From contig WPIO01000030.1 in assembly GCA_009760855.2 (NCBI GenBank), forward strand, positions 3,817,501-3,881,500: 64,000 bases of DNA, read 5' to 3'. Position numbers and translations under genes: made by a program. Under the pieces are notes generated by a model that made no database searches, was not told the origin of the DNA, and worked only from the letters and a program-made list of their open reading frames with translations. This DNA comes from Cristatella mucedo. Its lineage: Eukaryota > Bryozoa > Phylactolaemata > Cristatellidae. Positions 10,246 through 21,177 of the stretch are shown here, piece by piece; positions within the stretch are counted from its first letter, which is position 1; every line of letters begins with the position of its first letter.

Positions 10246-10885
10246 AAAATTTGGGCCTGCTTACGCAGAGATACCACATCCAAGTTAATCAATGCATTAT
10301 TGACATCCCGTCCTGACTTCTACAGCTAACTAGTTGCTCGTCTACGACCCTGTACCGTTGGCGCAAAGCTAAGCAGCCAGACATGTCTGTCATGAGCATC
10401 GCGGTTGCCACACTGCACCACTTCTAATCAACTTGCACTGGCTTCCCATTTAGCAGCGCATCAACTTCAAAGTTTTTGCCCTCACTTTTAGGTGCCCTCA
10501 TTCTTAGGCTCCAGCCCACCAATCCAAAATACTTTCCAGTCAGGCCAGGCATCGCACAACACACTCGCCGAGTCAATCCATGCACCTTTGCCTAAAAACC
10601 AACCTCGAATTCTTTGAAGATCTTGAGCCTTGAGCTCTTATGCTCCATGGTCTGGAACTAGCTACCGACAGATGTCACAACTTCTCCCAATTTTAAGACA
10701 TTTAAAAACCCAAAATGCACCTTATTTCATAGCTTTTGGTGGGTCCTTGTGAATTGTCCTCTATGTGCTTATGCGTTCTGACGCAGTGCATGCTGTCGCA
10801 TACCACATTGGAGGGATTCTTTACAATAAATGTAGAGTGCCAAAAATGTATTTAGTTCTCTGAGGGCGCAGGTAAAAATTTTGAT
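10246..10885 (+). mobile_element. Older copy of the same LINE, 3' part
   Basis: A second, more diverged copy follows directly. Recognisable are the DATSKL-like block, the RSCH-type block, the LTFRS block near 10490, a WN-LPT block near 10655, and a decayed hairpin tail near 10832-10870. Stops occur throughout. It lies head to tail behind the previous copy. Confidence 0.7.
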
Positions 10886-11312
10886 TCCTACATAAATATA
10901 TTTGTGTTGAGTTGCGTATTACTGGTGTTTCAGTCTTAGTGAAATGTTTGTAATGGGCAAGCTGTACAGCCGAATAACCGGCAGCCGTTGAACAATTAGT
11001 TTAAGCCGGACCTGCAGGTTGTTATTACATCACGGTAGCAGCTACACGGCTTCTAATTCAACCCTATCTATTTATTACTGCGTGTTAGGACGGAGGCCTA
11101 AGATGCAGTTTTCAAATGTTTTGGGTGTTTGTTGTTTTTTAACTTCCTAACTGCACTGCGGAGGTGGAACTGCTCTGAAGGTGCTCTCCTGTAAATAAGT
11201 CATCGAGTATCATGATCGATCCAGGCAAACTGAAAGTGGCACTTTAGCTTAATGTTTGCGAGGGGATCGATAGCTGCAACCTGAAAAAAAAGTATTTTCA
11301 GGATGGTAGCAA
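10886..11312. other. Intergenic, no gene seen
   Basis: AT-rich unique-looking sequence without recognised genes or repeats. Confidence 0.4.
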
Positions 11313-11440
11313 CGGCTGGTTTGGTCCAGCGGTCAAGGTGCTCGCCCCAACCAAGGTCGGGCCGAGGGCGTGGGCTCGAGCCCCGAGACGTATGTGAAGC
11401 GCCTGAATAGAGATTAAGTTCTGTTGGTGCGCTATACAAA
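11313..11440 (+). mobile_element. tRNA-derived SINE, family A
   Basis: The 5' half is tRNA-like: a box-A-like stretch GGTCCAGCGGTCAAGG, then a box-B-like stretch GGGCTCGAGCCCC. The 3' half (AAGCGCCTGAATAGAG to the GCGCTATACAAA end) resembles the hairpin tail of the window's LINEs. Other copies are at 30601, 31889 and 36170. The element is about 128 bp, typical of a short tRNA SINE that uses LINE machinery through a shared tail. Confidence 0.82.
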
Positions 11441-12149
11441 GGAACCCTATTTTATGGGTGCCTTAACCTTGTTCTGGCTGGCCATACAGTGAAAACAGAG
11501 ACGATCGCCTACTGAAGCAGGCTGCTTTTGTTTCAACAGAATGCCCCACTTGGACGTACCTCTAAATATGCCATTAATTGACTTGCACCAACGAAAAAGT
11601 GATCAGCAACAGTCAGTCTTGGAGGCCTAAGATATAAGTTTTTTCTCAAAAGTCTGCTTTCGGTCAGCCAGATTCCGCATTGGTAACGAATATCCGCCTT
11701 CCGAGCCAAACGCCGCAAAAGCAAGGACTTTCCGCAAGACCGAATTCCATCTGGCCCTACTCATTGCCTTGAAAAATACCCACGGAAAAAACTTCACTGC
11801 TTCCAGTTTTTTCGCCTCACCTCGCACGCGCATCTCACTGTCCAGCCTCTGGCAAGCGCCAGCTTCGAATGCATTCCGTTCGTGTCTACTCCTGAGCGTG
11901 CCCGGGCTCTACACTTACCCTCGACTGGCCAGTATATGTTGACCAATCTGCGCAGCTGTCTGCACGGTGATCCATTACTATGTGGCTGCGCCCTCTAAGA
12001 ATAATCCAATGGATTTCATTCTATAAGGAGCAGAGGCTTCCTGTGGCAGATCATTGGCATTGTTTATTGGTGGTGCAATTTGCAGGGAGAAAGAGAGTCG
12101 ATTCCTGCCGTTACCAGGCCTCCTCTGGAACTTACATTCCTTTCCAGCA
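11441..12149. other. Intergenic, no gene seen
   Basis: Mixed-composition sequence. Short frames on both strands have no recognisable motif. Confidence 0.4.
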
Positions 12150-12217
12150 CATGTTAAGTGCTAGAAAATGATTTGGCTCTATTAGTGCACAATACAAATT
12201 TCGTATTATTATTAATA
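12150..12217 (+). mobile_element. Decayed LINE/SINE hairpin tail with ATT repeats
   Basis: AAGTGCTAGAAAATGATTTGG followed by a TAGTGCACAATACAAAT-like end and TATTATTATTAA resembles the shared 3' tail in degraded form. It directly precedes a different LINE fragment. Confidence 0.45.
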
Positions 12218-13275
12218 TTACTTGTTTATAGAGGAGTTTTCAAAGTTCCTCGCTAAAATATTTGTGTGTGACAGGCCGTTACTGATTGTAGGAAACTTCA
12301 ATATTCACGTTGACAACCCTAGCAACAGCCAGGTCCGCTCATTTCTTGACTGTCTGGAGAATTTTGGTTTGGCCCAACACGTAAATCATAGCACCCACGT
12401 CAGCGGCCACATTCTAGATCTCGTGATTACTAAGGATGTCCTCCCCATTGACTTTGTGGTGTGCCCACTGACCCTCTCAGACCATTGTTCGGTCTCGTTT
12501 ACTGTTCCTGCTACCTCGTACGTACATGGCAATGTCGAATTTGCCAAAAGACGTAACATATAAAGCATTGACATGGACAAGTTTTTGAAATCTGTTTGTG
12601 ATGCAGGCCTTCTTGATCTGCATTCAGACTCGACCGGCAGCCTCGATACCCTCACTGATGCGATGAACATAACACTCAGGAGTGCTCTTGACAAGCATGC
12701 TCCCGTTCGCTCTATCCGTGTTCAAAGTCGTCGAGATTCCTTTCAATTTACAAAAAACTCCTTAAGATGCGCCGTGTTAAGCGCAGGCTGGAACGTCGTT
12801 TCAAGAAATCGGGGTCTGAGGCAGACCTAGTCAATTTTAAAGATTTCTTTCGAGTTTACATCCGAAAGCTTAAAAAAGCCAGGGCTTCTTTTTTCATTAG
12901 AAAGCTGAATTCCTGCCAGACGGACACTAAACAGATTTAGAAGACAGTAAACCGTTTACTGGCCAATGCTGTGAGGTCTGACTCCCCAGATATTAAGGGC
13001 TCAGCCGAAAAGTTTTCAGCCTTCTTTACTAAAAAAATTGTGCATATTCGTGCCTCCATTAAGCCCCCTCCGACCAAAGCAATCGCTGTTCCTCAACCTG
13101 TGACCTTTCTTAAAAGGTTCTCCGATGTTTCTGCCTGTGATGTGGCTGCCTTAATAAGGTCTAGCAAAAAGAGCTCGTCTCCTGAAGACCCTATACCTTC
13201 ATCTCTGTGGTCTTCACTTGCAGACCAACTTAGCCCTTTAACAATGTTTAAACAACCGGTAATCGCAGCTTCCAT
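12218..13275 (+). mobile_element. LINE fragment: endonuclease C-terminus and linker (second family or subfamily)
   Basis: The first 113-codon frame contains LLIVGNFNIHVDNPSNSQV and LDLVITKDV, then LSDHCSVSF. These are the GDFNIH-like and SDH blocks of an APE-type endonuclease from a CR1/L2/Jockey-group LINE. It continues through linker blocks (DKHAPVRSIRV, then KFSAFFTKKI, then KKSSSPEDPIPSSLW) and stops before the reverse transcriptase. Only a few stops or shifts break it. The sequence differs clearly from the endonuclease remains at 6.9 and 29.1 kb, so it is another family or an old subfamily. Both ends are truncated. Confidence 0.8.
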
Positions 13276-13284
13276 GTCAGGACA

Positions 13285-13399
13285 AGTCTAGGTCACAGGG
13301 ATTTAAACGGTGCTGGTTACTAACAGATGCGCCACTAATACCGACAAAGCCCCGAGCCTTTGAATCGCGGCTAGCGACCTGCAAGTGCAGCGCCAATAC
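13285..13399 (-). mobile_element. Possible tRNA-derived repeat, third type
   Basis: On the minus strand the stretch has AGTGGCGCATCTGTTAGTAA followed by GTTTAAATCCCTGTGACC, similar to box A and box B of a tRNA. A diverged copy of its outer part (GAGCCTTTGAATCGCGGCTA on the plus strand) occurs at 22803-22849. Too weak to call a tRNA gene. Confidence 0.3.
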
Positions 13400-14355
13400 A
13401 AGCAGGTGCGTCCATCGACAGTGGCGGAGCACGGCGTAGACGACGAAGAGCGCTCGTACCTCACAATAACCAGTCCAGTAGAGAGTCTTCACGCGCCAGC
13501 GACGGAATGTCGCAGGCGCGTGCTAGCACACACGGCCTATAACGATTCTCACGACGCCCCGAGCTCCTCTCAACTGCCTGCCTCAGTGTCTGCAGCGCAG
13601 CGCCTGCCGGGTGCGAAGGAGCGTCGAACGAAACCGACCAGTTACAAGACGACTTCGGCTTCTCCTTTTTGCCGCCCAGTCACACCAAGACGGTCGCGTA
13701 ACTGGTGCCTGAGCGTCATAATTCAGGCACGCACCGCGATTCGCTTTTCGACGGTCGCATAATCCGGCGGATCTGGCGCACGCCGCCGCCACTTCATTCC
13801 ACAGCCGTCCCTACGCCGCCCGCCGACCTGGCGCCTTCGCGCGGCCGGCGGCGATCGCTCGAGAGCGTCGCTCGCCATTGCAGCCGCGGCCGTGGCCAAC
13901 ACTGGGCGCCCGATGATAGGCGACACTTTTATTTTTAGGAGTACCGAGCCGCTCCGACGACTCGGGCGCTGCCGAGCAAGCGATGGCACGTGGGAGGCTG
14001 GGCCGCTGAACACGGTCGCTGAATAGACTCGCCGCCGGCCCAGGTCTTAAGAGGCGAGGACGGCCTTTGCCCGGCTATTGCCCCATTCAGCGGAACAAAC
14101 AGAAGTGCCGTGACCGCTCTATAATGGCGCTCAAAACGTCCGCACCGAACTCAGGTTCGGTTACACTGCGCTTCATTGTGACGGCGGCCTCGCGAGCTGT
14201 TTAACTCGCCGTCGCGGCGGGGGCGCGCGAGCGCGGTTACATCGCGGAAGCCGCCGCCGGCTTTCACGGTCCCGCCGCAGCGTCCTCACGCTCGTACCAG
14301 AGACGAGAGCGCGCGAGATCTCGCAGCTCGCGCTCTCTCGCGCGCTCTCGTCAGC
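13400..14355 (+). promoter_or_regulatory. GC-rich island upstream of a candidate first exon
   Basis: GC- and CpG-rich sequence begins abruptly near 13.4 kb and runs to about 15.2 kb, in contrast with AT-rich flanks. It surrounds the candidate first coding exon at 14356 and is a plausible promoter region. No TATA box or initiator is claimed. Confidence 0.4.
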
Positions 14356-14445
14356 ATGGACTGCTACATCGCGAGCGACGGACTGCGGTGCGTCTTCGCT
14401 GCGGCCTTCGTGCGGCAGCAGGCCCTGCTGCGGGCGGACAATGCG
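14356..14445 (+). CDS. Candidate first coding exon of an unidentified gene
   Basis: ATG at 14356 opens 30 codons (MDCYIASDGLRC, then VFAAAFVRQQALLRADNA). They end at GCG followed by GTGAGT, a near-perfect donor, in phase 0. The frame is short but lies in a CpG-rich island with a strong splice site. The next strong exon on this strand (25298-25501) starts in phase 0, so the two could be joined through a 10.9-kb intron. That exon has its own good ATG, so this exon may instead belong to an alternative start or another gene. I recognise no domain. Confidence 0.35.
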
Positions 14446-14724
14446 GTGAGTTCGGCGGCGCCGAAAGGCCGCGAGAGGCGCGGCGCGCGGCGACGCGCGC
14501 GAAACCACGCGTCGAGGATTTTCAGATGCCGAGTGCGCCGAGCGTTCCTGCCCTGCGCGGCCTTGCTTTAGAGACGCCGCACCCGCGGAGCGTCGGTGAG
14601 GAGTGTGCATGCGGCGCTCGGTAGAGCGACGCCCGATTAAGAGCCGCGCGAAAAAAGCCGACTCCTAGAAGCGCGCTCGAAGGATTCGACGGATCGGTCG
14701 GGCGGAGTTCGGTGGGAGTTTCGA

Positions 14725-14802
<78 letters not shown>

Positions 14803-15440
14803 TTTCGCTGCACTGTAGATTGTGGAATTGCAAATTGCAGCGCGCGCAATTAATGCTCGCGGTCTACGGCTGACTGTCGTCGCAGGCGGCCGGTGAGACA
14901 GCCACTCGCGGTGCGCGAAGTCACGTGAGCCCGCTATAGCAACGCCCGCTCGCGATGTAAAAAGACGGCGGCGAACTACGTCGACAGCGCGAGTATGCAC
15001 TCCACGACCTCGTTACTTGCTTGCGGGTGCGCAGCTGCGCACGTCCAGACGGCAGCTGCCGACGCGCGATCGAAGCTGCTGACGAGCGGCTCAACGGCTG
15101 CGAACAGCGTCGTGTCGCAGTAGTGAGCGAGCTCACCGAAGGGTTCAGCTGGCGAGGAGGTGGTTCGGACTTGGCGCGAAAGCTACGCTACCCTGGGGCC
15201 CGCCGCCGGTACTCTTGACAGGCAGAGTGAGCTCCTTCCGGCCTTATTGATGCGTAGACGTCACGCATGCTGCGACCTGTCAGCGACAGACTACCACACG
15301 TTGTATTCCATTAGTTAAACAGCTCGCGTATACGTCAAAAGTCGTTCTAAATACAGATCGAAGTGAGAACTACCAGCTGACGCGGCAGGGCCAGCATTAA
15401 GCACTCCCTCCACGCAGCCGTATCTCTTTCTTCACGGTAC
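14446..15440. other. Rest of the GC-rich island, probably intron
   Basis: GC-rich until about 15.25 kb and containing the CT microsatellite. Overlapping Arg-rich frames on both strands are typical composition artefacts. No gene call is supported. Confidence 0.4.
14726..14799. repeat. (CT)n microsatellite
   Basis: About 36 uninterrupted CT units inside a CpG-rich island. Antisense reading gives Arg-Glu repeat frames. Confidence 0.97.
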
Positions 15441-15443
15441 GTG

Positions 15444-15590
15444 CCAGGCCAGAAGGTAATGTGCTAGCTCTTCACGACCGAGGTCACGGGTTCAATTCCT
15501 GCAGTGGCGATCCTTTGTTGCCCCCTGAAAGCGGGATGATAGGGTTAAGGGTCCTCTGCCGCCTTATAAAAGATGCTGTTTAATCGTCTG
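15444..15590 (+). mobile_element. tRNA-derived SINE, family B
   Basis: It contains the box-B-like GGTCACGGGTTCAATTCCTG, then GCGATCCTTTGTTGCC, and ends with CCGCCTTATAAAAGATGCTG and TTTAATCG. The same order (tRNA box B, GATCCTTTATTGCC, about 60 bp, ATAAAAAGGCTGTTTAATC end) is found at 16885, 35684 and 53074. It differs from family A, which has the LINE-like tail. Confidence 0.7.
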
Positions 15591-16884
15591 ATATTTCGCG
15601 AGCTCCGCGAGACACTAGTGCGGTGCCCAAGTGCTCGGACCGCATTTATGTGCTGATTGGCCAGAATCCCCCGCCGAGACATTCTCGTTCACGCGGCGAC
15701 GGCACTGGTGCGCCGGTGCGCCGCCGCCGCTCTAGCAACGCCGCGCGAACCGCGCTCTCGCTGTGCAAGAAAAGGACGGAGAGAAAGAGAAGTTGCCGTT
15801 GCCGTCACGAACTTTGGGGTCCGTTCCTCAGGCACCGACGATTAGTAAATCGGTGCTCTGACGATTTCTCGCGGCGAGGCTAGTGGGCGATCGGGGCCTC
15901 TACCGCCATGCCCTGCGAGTCGCACTTGGGCCTAAGCACCGGCAGCTGGCCCGCACGGTGCGAATGAACATTCAAGCTGGCTAGTGGTGCGCGGGAGCTG
16001 GTCACGTCTCGAGCTGCGTCGTCAAACGTCCTTCGCGCCTCTCGAGGCAGCGCCCGTCGGCCTCGCTCTCGGACTCTCAGAGGCGCTGAAGGCCAAAGAA
16101 AGCGGCGGCGGAGCCACCGCCGCCGCCGCTTTCTAATGCTTTCCCTGGCCTCTCGTACTGACGTCACATCCTTAGCCTCGTCCGAGTTCGCGTTGTGAGT
16201 TGGCTCGTGGTGAACATGCCGACCGGCTACCCTGTAGGCCAATCGGTTCTTAGAACTCTACAACCGGTAGCCCCTCTCAACATTAAGGATCCAATAAGTA
16301 AGTTCTGCGCAGACCTTTTGTAAATATACTGAGCAAAGCATTTGCTTATGATCGGGATTCCGCATATTGTGAGTTATACATTGAGAAAGCAGGATTATTG
16401 GTTGAGCAAGCAACTTCTGAACAGAGGCGAAGGTGGCACTCGCAAATGTCAGCGGCGGCCGAGGGGCGAAATTGCAACAACTCGTACAGCTTGTCTCATT
16501 CACAGCTAAATCACGCGACATCCTTCAGCACACTCTTTGAAGTTGTATTTATCAGTTTAGGTGCCCACGTAAGAGGGCTGCAGATGCAAACGCTGCTGCG
16601 CCGTCCTTCTGCCGAGCCGAGGTTAGCGTTCAGCTCCTGGCTAGATGTGCCGTAGCCCTAGAAGAAACAAAGAATACTATATCGACTCGCGCTTGGAAGT
16701 TAAACAAACGCTCGCCTGCTCCACTGAATAAAAAAAAACAAATGTCATTGGGTAGTAAAATCATGACCGTCGCCAGTATTTGTCCTTTCGTCGGATACCC
16801 TCCGCCATTACGGTCTCGGGCACTAGTCCCGTCATGCTAACAGTAAGACAGAGTGCAAGCTATAGGACCTACCTTGATCTTAGC
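15591..16884. other. Probable intron, no gene seen
   Basis: GC-rich to about 16.2 kb and then AT-rich. Overlapping frames on both strands give Arg-rich proteins without domains. Confidence 0.4.
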
Positions 16885-17030
16885 CCATGAGGATCGCAAT
16901 GAAACTCAGTTATTCAGATCGTGGGCTCGACTTCCTGTAGCAGGCATTTATTTACTGGCCACTGTAATCTGGAGTGGTAGCCGTTAACAATCTATTGCCG
17001 TTATATAAATAAAGCTGCTGAATCAGCTGA
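16885..17030 (+). mobile_element. SINE, family B, diverged copy
   Basis: The box-B-like GTGGGCTCGACTTCCTGTAG is followed by a degenerate form of the TTTATTGCC-type segment and the end ATAAATAAAGCTGCTGAATC, as in the other family B copies. Confidence 0.55.
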
Positions 17031-19381
17031 AATCTATCTTAAATTATATCGATTGCAGTATCGCCATAAAATGGCTGCGAGATGCCCTTCAAAAACTGAG
17101 CTAGTGAGCAGCGCGTATCGCCATTATTCAACAACTTGCGAAGAATCCCCTATGAACAGCTAATTCGCCAATATAATTGTACAGTTAATCTCCCACAACT
17201 CCTTGCCTTCACCCGACTTTGCTGAGCTACTCCAGCAGTCAGTTCGGCCTTCTTGTGACCTCCGTTTGTCTGGTCACAAGACATCCAGCTACTATATCGT
17301 CACGGCTTTTTCCACAGAACTCTAGAAATTGAAAGCCTACCTGCAGCTACACAGACTGCAGGTATACGACACGGAAAACGAATTCCCGTCTCTTGGGTGG
17401 CTTTTGCTGCATTTGCTCTCGTCGTCGATCCAGACAGAACGTTTCCGGGAGCTTTTCCATGCTCGCGGTCTGCCGCTACCCATTTCCTTGACAAGAATGT
17501 GCAGATCGCAGCTAAGATTTTCAGATATGCGTCATTGGAGTTCGAGGTTGCTAGCCGCAAAATATGCGTCGAAGGCCGCTCCGCTTTCAGCGGTGCTGCA
17601 GAGGAACTTCCTTGGGAAATCGGCGGGAGGGGGGTGGCTTCATCGGTACATGGAATTAATAAGAGAACTGTGCAGCTCAAAAAAGAGAAACGCGACCACC
17701 TCAAAATGAATGCACAACCTGAGAAATAACATATTTGGGCTCTATTTTGCTTAAGCTGAAGTACATCTACACCCCTGGAACGTCGGTTTATATGAGCTGG
17801 GTGACTGATCGACGGGTCATTAGATTCGGAGCACCAGACGCTAACTACTGAACCTTTTTTCTGCAACTTGTAATCGTGTAATTCTAAAAATAATGGTAGA
17901 GCCATTCTCCAAATATATACAGATGGGTATGTTAGTGAGTGCTAGGAATCCACTGGATAAAAAGAAATTGATCAAAGAACAGTTCTGAGAGGAATGCTTG
18001 GTGTTCAGGATCACAACTAGCCAGAGTGGCATCAGCGGTAGTTTTATAGCATGGAGAAATTTTGCTTCCATACTATCGCCACCGGTTTCGCAAAAGAGTG
18101 AGGTATCATGCGTTTATTACTAATTTTTCTATTCTTGGCCATTACAATTCAACTTTTGCACAACCACCAAATGCCGCCCCCCCCCCGCTGTCTAGAATAA
18201 CTAGAGGACTGCTGCTTGCTGTCTTCTATTGCAGAATAAACGCTTTTTTCTTTGGCGGAGCAAGTATGGTGCTATATAAATCATGCTCTGATTCCAGGGA
18301 ACAGCTCCACGACATCTACGCTAGCTGCGGCTGAAAAACTCGTTGACTTGAAGTTACCCTCACAGTAAATTGCTCTTTTTTCATAGACCACATATTCGCT
18401 TAAGTACCTAATTAGTGCTGTTTACGCTGAACTCGCCGACGAGCTGAGATCAAAGGCAGCCAAAACCGAACGATCAAGAAAAGAAATACCATGTCAAAAG
18501 TTAACCTTGACAGCATGAAATCACAGGACTTGCACAATTTTGTCTCTCACTTGCCCCTGAATGGTTAAAATAGAGATGGCAGCTATAGAGTCTCGAATAA
18601 ATACTCGTTTCTTGACTTTTGAAAATTAGATAAAGATTTTCTTGGCCTTTAGCTTATATGGCCTCGGTGCGATTTTATCTCACAGTTTATTCCCTCAGGC
18701 GTCAAGCCTATATCAGACGTCGCACCACACTGGCCCTCAGCAGATTGCCATGATGAGCCTAAACTGAGCCGCTCCCTGCATCATTTGCGCCAGCAATGCC
18801 AGCCCATATTGCCCCGGAAGTCATCGGCATAATCAATTAGATGATAGACACATGATAATTTGATTTACTTAATATGGATGAAAGCCACATAAGAATTTGA
18901 TTTGATTAGTAAGGCTGTACCAGTGACAACAAACCAAGTCTGTAGTCTCTCGCACCCGCTAGGGTGGAGCATTGCACTGAACTCTTCGTTTGTGAGAAAA
19001 AGCCTCTGTATTTAAAGAAATTGCTAATCACTGGTGAACAGGCACGAAGTTATGAAACCGTGTGTCAATTCTTCAAGTTCGTGGAGATTTTTTATTGTGT
19101 CCATTTCAAACGCTTTATAACTAATCAACCATATATGAGGACTTACGGTGATGTGTATGAAGATCGTAAGCTATATAACTGAAGACCACCGCGAACTGTG
19201 CAACGGCATGCTTCTCTGATAAAGGCTGCCGTAAGAAGCGCCGTCGAAGAGAGGATTGATCATGATTCATGCTACGCCGAGTTTATGGGAGTTAGATGAG
19301 ATCTCATTTTAGAGTTTTTGGCGTGCAAATGAGCGTATGAGGTGCGAGGTTTCACAGGCTATTGATGGCCTGGTAAGAGTT
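17031..19381. other. Probable intron, no gene seen
   Basis: About 2.3 kb of AT-rich sequence. A 201-codon minus-strand frame and a 126-codon plus-strand frame at 17.3-17.9 kb overlap each other and show no domain or splice context. Nothing else was recognised. Confidence 0.4.
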
Positions 19382-19850
19382 TCAGTCCTAAGAGAGAAAG
19401 ATAGATAGAGGAAGGGAGAGAGAGAGAGAGAAAGAGGGAGGGATAGGGAGAGAGGAGGGAGGAAGAGAGAGAGAGGGAGGGAAGGAGGGAGAGAAAGTGG
19501 GAGGGATAGGGAGAGAGGAGGGAGGAAGAGAGAGAGAGAGGGAGGGAAGGAGGGAGAGAAAGTGGGAGGGAGAAAGACAGAGGGAGGGAGGGAGAATGAG
19601 AAGAAGGGAGGGAATGAGGGTGACAGAGAGGGAAGCAAAGAGAGAGAGAGAGAGAGCGAGAGAGCGAGTGAGGAGAAAAGAGTGAGAGGGAGGATGAAGA
19701 GAGGGAGAAAGGGAGAGAGAGGGAGGGAGGCAAGGAGGGAGAGAGAGAGAAAAGAGAGAGAGAGAGCGAGAGAGGGGGCAGGGAGGAAGAGGAAGAGGGG
19801 GAAAATGGAGGAGGAGAGAAAGGCAGGGAAAAAGGGAAAGAGCTCGAACA
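19382..19850. repeat. Polypurine (GA/GGA)n tract with internal duplication
   Basis: About 470 bp of almost pure purine on the plus strand. A unit of about 63 bp beginning GAGGGATAGGGAGAGAGGAG is present twice in tandem (about 19438-19500 and 19500-19565). Such long mirror-like purine tracts can form triplex DNA; that is general knowledge, not shown here. All Ser/Leu- or Arg/Glu-rich frames across it are artefacts. Confidence 0.95.
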
Positions 19851-21177
19851 TCCTTTGAGCTCTGTCTGTCCGTGACACTGAACACCACTCAGCTCACTCC
19901 CAAAAATGTGTGGATCGATGCTAATCGTCCTATAGAGTAAATTGTTTGACGCCCAGTCTACAAGCGACTCCCTATTTACATCGCTGGCATTTTTGTATGC
20001 TGCTTAAGAGTATAATTATACACGACATCGTTCTTAAGGGGATAAGTCGGCCTGTGGTGTGAGTTATCCCGCAACATGGCCGCTAATAGGGTGAGTTGTC
20101 CCCCCAAAAGCATATTTATTAAATATCGTACGAAGACCAATAAACTGAATGGCATGAAAATGGGCACGAAGAACACTGGTAGCATTAGCTATCGTTTGAT
20201 GTGATATAGCTGCTGTTTTGACCTTCTGATGACCTTTAAAGTCCAAGGTCACGTATGGCACGGCTGGTAAGAGGCAGCTCCACATTTTTCTGATTATAAA
20301 ATACTCATTGTAGAAATATGGAAAACCGCTCAAAAATGCAAGACACTCGACTGGACACTCTTCCTCCACAAGAAAGTTTAAAAAATTTACATCTCAACCT
20401 GTTGACTGTCATCACGAACACAGCCCACGGACACTTTGTGACAGGCACATTATATGCATACATACCCATCACGCATACATGCACAGCGGGAGAGTGTCGA
20501 GACAGGTGAGCTCCATATATATTCCATGTTTCACACAGATCGGCCCAGTATCGACCAAGTTGTACAATTTACCAGGTACCAAGTACTACTGCTGTGACAG
20601 CACTCACAGAAGCCAACTTAAGCTGCCAAAGCATGTAGGTGGCGAATAACAAGATTGTTACTTTATTTGTCACCATAAAACATCGAAACACATACTTAAG
20701 AGCATGTATTTCGAATTTCATACCGATCGGCCGAGTTTTGACAAAGCTGTAAATTTATAAGGCAAACAGTGGTAACGGGCAACTGCAATGACCTAGAATG
20801 AACATGGAGAAGTGGGTAAGTGGAAGTCCGTGGTGCATTCAGTGGTAAATGCAGTTGCAGATGATGTTTATTTAACTTTCTGGAGGAGCTCAGAGTCTCA
20901 GCATTCATCGATAGTGATGAAAGTTGTCCCTGGACAACGTTTTGCCAGCATCCATCATTGCAGCCTCCATAGCCAAAACCGGAAGTTTTGGCGAGTGCAA
21001 ACAAAGACAACCGACAACCAAGAGACCAATAATGCTGGCAAATATTTGCAGCACAAGCTGCATAATGCACATACCAAAAATTGCCTTGAAAAAGGCAGTC
21101 ATTCTTTTCAGCTCGGACAGTATACAGTGGTAGACAGGCACGTGAGCAACTCGGCTTACTTTCTCGGGGCTTTCTAA
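19851..21177. other. Unassigned sequence beside a transposase remnant
   Basis: No gene recognised. Two related stretches occur: CACAGATCGGCCCAGTATCG at about 20536 and ATACCGATCGGCCGAGTTTT at about 20721. They hint at an internal repeat. The region lies on the 3' side of the transposase remnant and may be part of the same element. Confidence 0.35.

Noticed and set aside
17300-17905. 201-codon minus-strand frame and overlapping plus-strand frames
   Set aside because: No recognisable domain, no convincing splice sites, and mutually overlapping frames suggest chance.
19309-19888. Ser/Leu/Pro- and Arg/Glu-rich frames up to 189 codons
   Set aside because: Translation of a purine-only repeat in several frames at once.
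20905-21141. 78-codon minus-strand frame with hydrophobic stretch
   Set aside because: Short, no homology recognised, and the plus strand is open over the same bases; insufficient support.
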